Below, piece after piece: positions 63,506 through 64,000 of a stretch of 64,000 nt of DNA. The position numbers were made by a program, and so were the translations under genes. Location: positions 1 through 64,000 of the forward strand of contig CAMLIT010000009.1 of NCBI GenBank assembly GCA_946480295.1, read 5' to 3'. The notes beneath the pieces were generated by a model that was not told the DNA's origin, did no database searches, and was given only the letters and a program-made list of their open reading frames with translations. This DNA comes from an uncultured Gemmatimonadota bacterium. GTDB taxonomy: Bacteria > Gemmatimonadota > Gemmatimonadetes > Gemmatimonadales > Gemmatimonadaceae. The stretch's first letter is position 1, and each line of letters begins with the position of its first letter.

Positions 63506-64000
63506 GCCTGCGAGAGGTCCGTCTGGCGGAGCACCTCCGCCGTGCGGCTGGCGCGCCAGGCGCGGAGCCGTTCGCGCAGCTCGGGGCGGCGCGTCGAGAC
63601 GATCGACGCCGCGAGGAGCGCCGCGTTCGCCGCGCCCGGCTCGCCGATGGCGAGCGTGCCCACCGGGACGCCCTTCGGCATCTGCACGATCGACAGGAGC
63701 GCGTCGACGCCGTTGAGCATCGTGGCCGGCACGGGCACGCCGAGCACGGGCACCAGCGTCTTCGCCGCGACCATCCCGGGCAGGTGCGCCGCGCCGCCGG
63801 CGGCGGCGATGATCACCTCGAGCCCGCGCGCCTCGGCCTGGGCGGCGAACTCGAACATCCAGTCCGGCGTGCGGTGCGCCGAGACGACGCGCACCTCGTG
63901 CGGGATCTCGAGCTCGCGCAGCAGCTCGATCGCAGGCTGGAGGTGCTTCAGATCGGACTTGCTGCCCATGATCACAGCGACCCAGGGGGCGGCGGCCGTG
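63502..64000 (-). CDS. purE: N5-CAIR mutase, partial at window end
   Basis: The first gene of the purE-purK-ackA-aminotransferase operon. The visible part has VIMGSKSDLKHLQPAIELL, VSAHRTPDWMFEF (catalytic His), AAAGGAAHLPGMVAAKT and VPVLGVPVPATMLNGVDALL, which are all PurE signatures. The frame stays open to base 64000 (AAAPWVAVIMGSKSD), so the true start lies outside the window; a GTG at 63975 would cut off the first strand and is unlikely to be the start. Confidence 0.93.
   Translation of the reverse strand, partial: TAAAPWVAVIMGSKSDLKHLQPAIELLRELEIPHEVRVVSAHRTPDWMFEFAAQAEARGLEVIIAAAGGAAHLPGMVAAKTLVPVLGVPVPATMLNGVDALLSIVQMPKGVPVGTLAIGEPGAANAALLAASIVSTRRPELRERLRAWRASRTAEVLRQTDLSQA

Overview
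The window is 64 kb of very GC-rich bacterial chromosome (roughly 70% or more by eye), densely coded on both strands, with no rRNA, tRNA, transposase, integrase or CRISPR array that I can see. A SusC/SusD outer-membrane pair, a stand-alone TonB-plug lipoprotein, many lipoproteins with a Gram-negative lipobox and a diderm murein/LysM enzyme set, all in a high-GC genome, point to a Gram-negative of the Gemmatimonadota type (inference; a high-GC Bacteroidota or Rhodothermota relative is the main alternative).

Layout. 0-13 kb: a short UspA-like protein, an erythromycin-esterase-family protein, a lipoprotein alpha/beta hydrolase, then a DNA-repair neighbourhood (a helix-hairpin-helix protein resembling the PolX N-terminus, an acyltransferase, LigA, PolX, a triple-BON protein), a Zn/Mn-type ABC ATPase plus permease without a binding protein, and an unknown 266-aa protein. 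13-25 kb: a glycan-uptake locus made of a lone plug-domain lipoprotein, ROK regulator 1, SusC, SusD, a GH3 beta-glucosidase and ROK regulator 2. 25-34 kb: a stress and energy block with a divergent PRPP synthase, FtsH, a two-CBS protein, PEP synthase translationally overlapped with a tandem Usp, and release factor 3. 34-44 kb: small membrane proteins (two DUF5985-type), three histidine kinases without response regulators, an NRAMP-like transporter with unusual signature motifs, a DNA-binding-like protein with an Arg/Ser-rich tail, RpiB, and a class A beta-lactamase-like enzyme with a probably leaderless mRNA. 45-50 kb: two lytic transglycosylases, MoaC and HolB. 50-60 kb: a macrodomain protein, a P1 peptidase, a PfpI-like protein, a membrane protein/winged-helix pair with a palindromic operator candidate, an UppS-like prenyltransferase, a nucleotidyltransferase/metallophosphoesterase divergent pair, a zinc alcohol dehydrogenase and two SRPBCC proteins. 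60-64 kb: a tightly overlapped minus-strand operon purE-purK-ackA-aminotransferase (purE runs off the window end).

The most unusual signal is non-coding. Three dispersed elements of 472-558 bp (13.0, 49.6 and 51.8 kb) share internal words and are bounded by G-rich heptamers on the left and GTCCCTC heptamers on the right, like degenerate terminal inverted repeats. Related C-rich heptamers also sit directly before several start codons that lack a Shine-Dalgarno sequence. A second theme is that strong hairpins repeatedly enclose or abut stop codons.

Starts were chosen from visible GGAGG-type sites, 4-bp start/stop overlaps and the expected protein N-terminus; where these are missing I say so. 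Family assignments rest on motif recognition, not on database searches.
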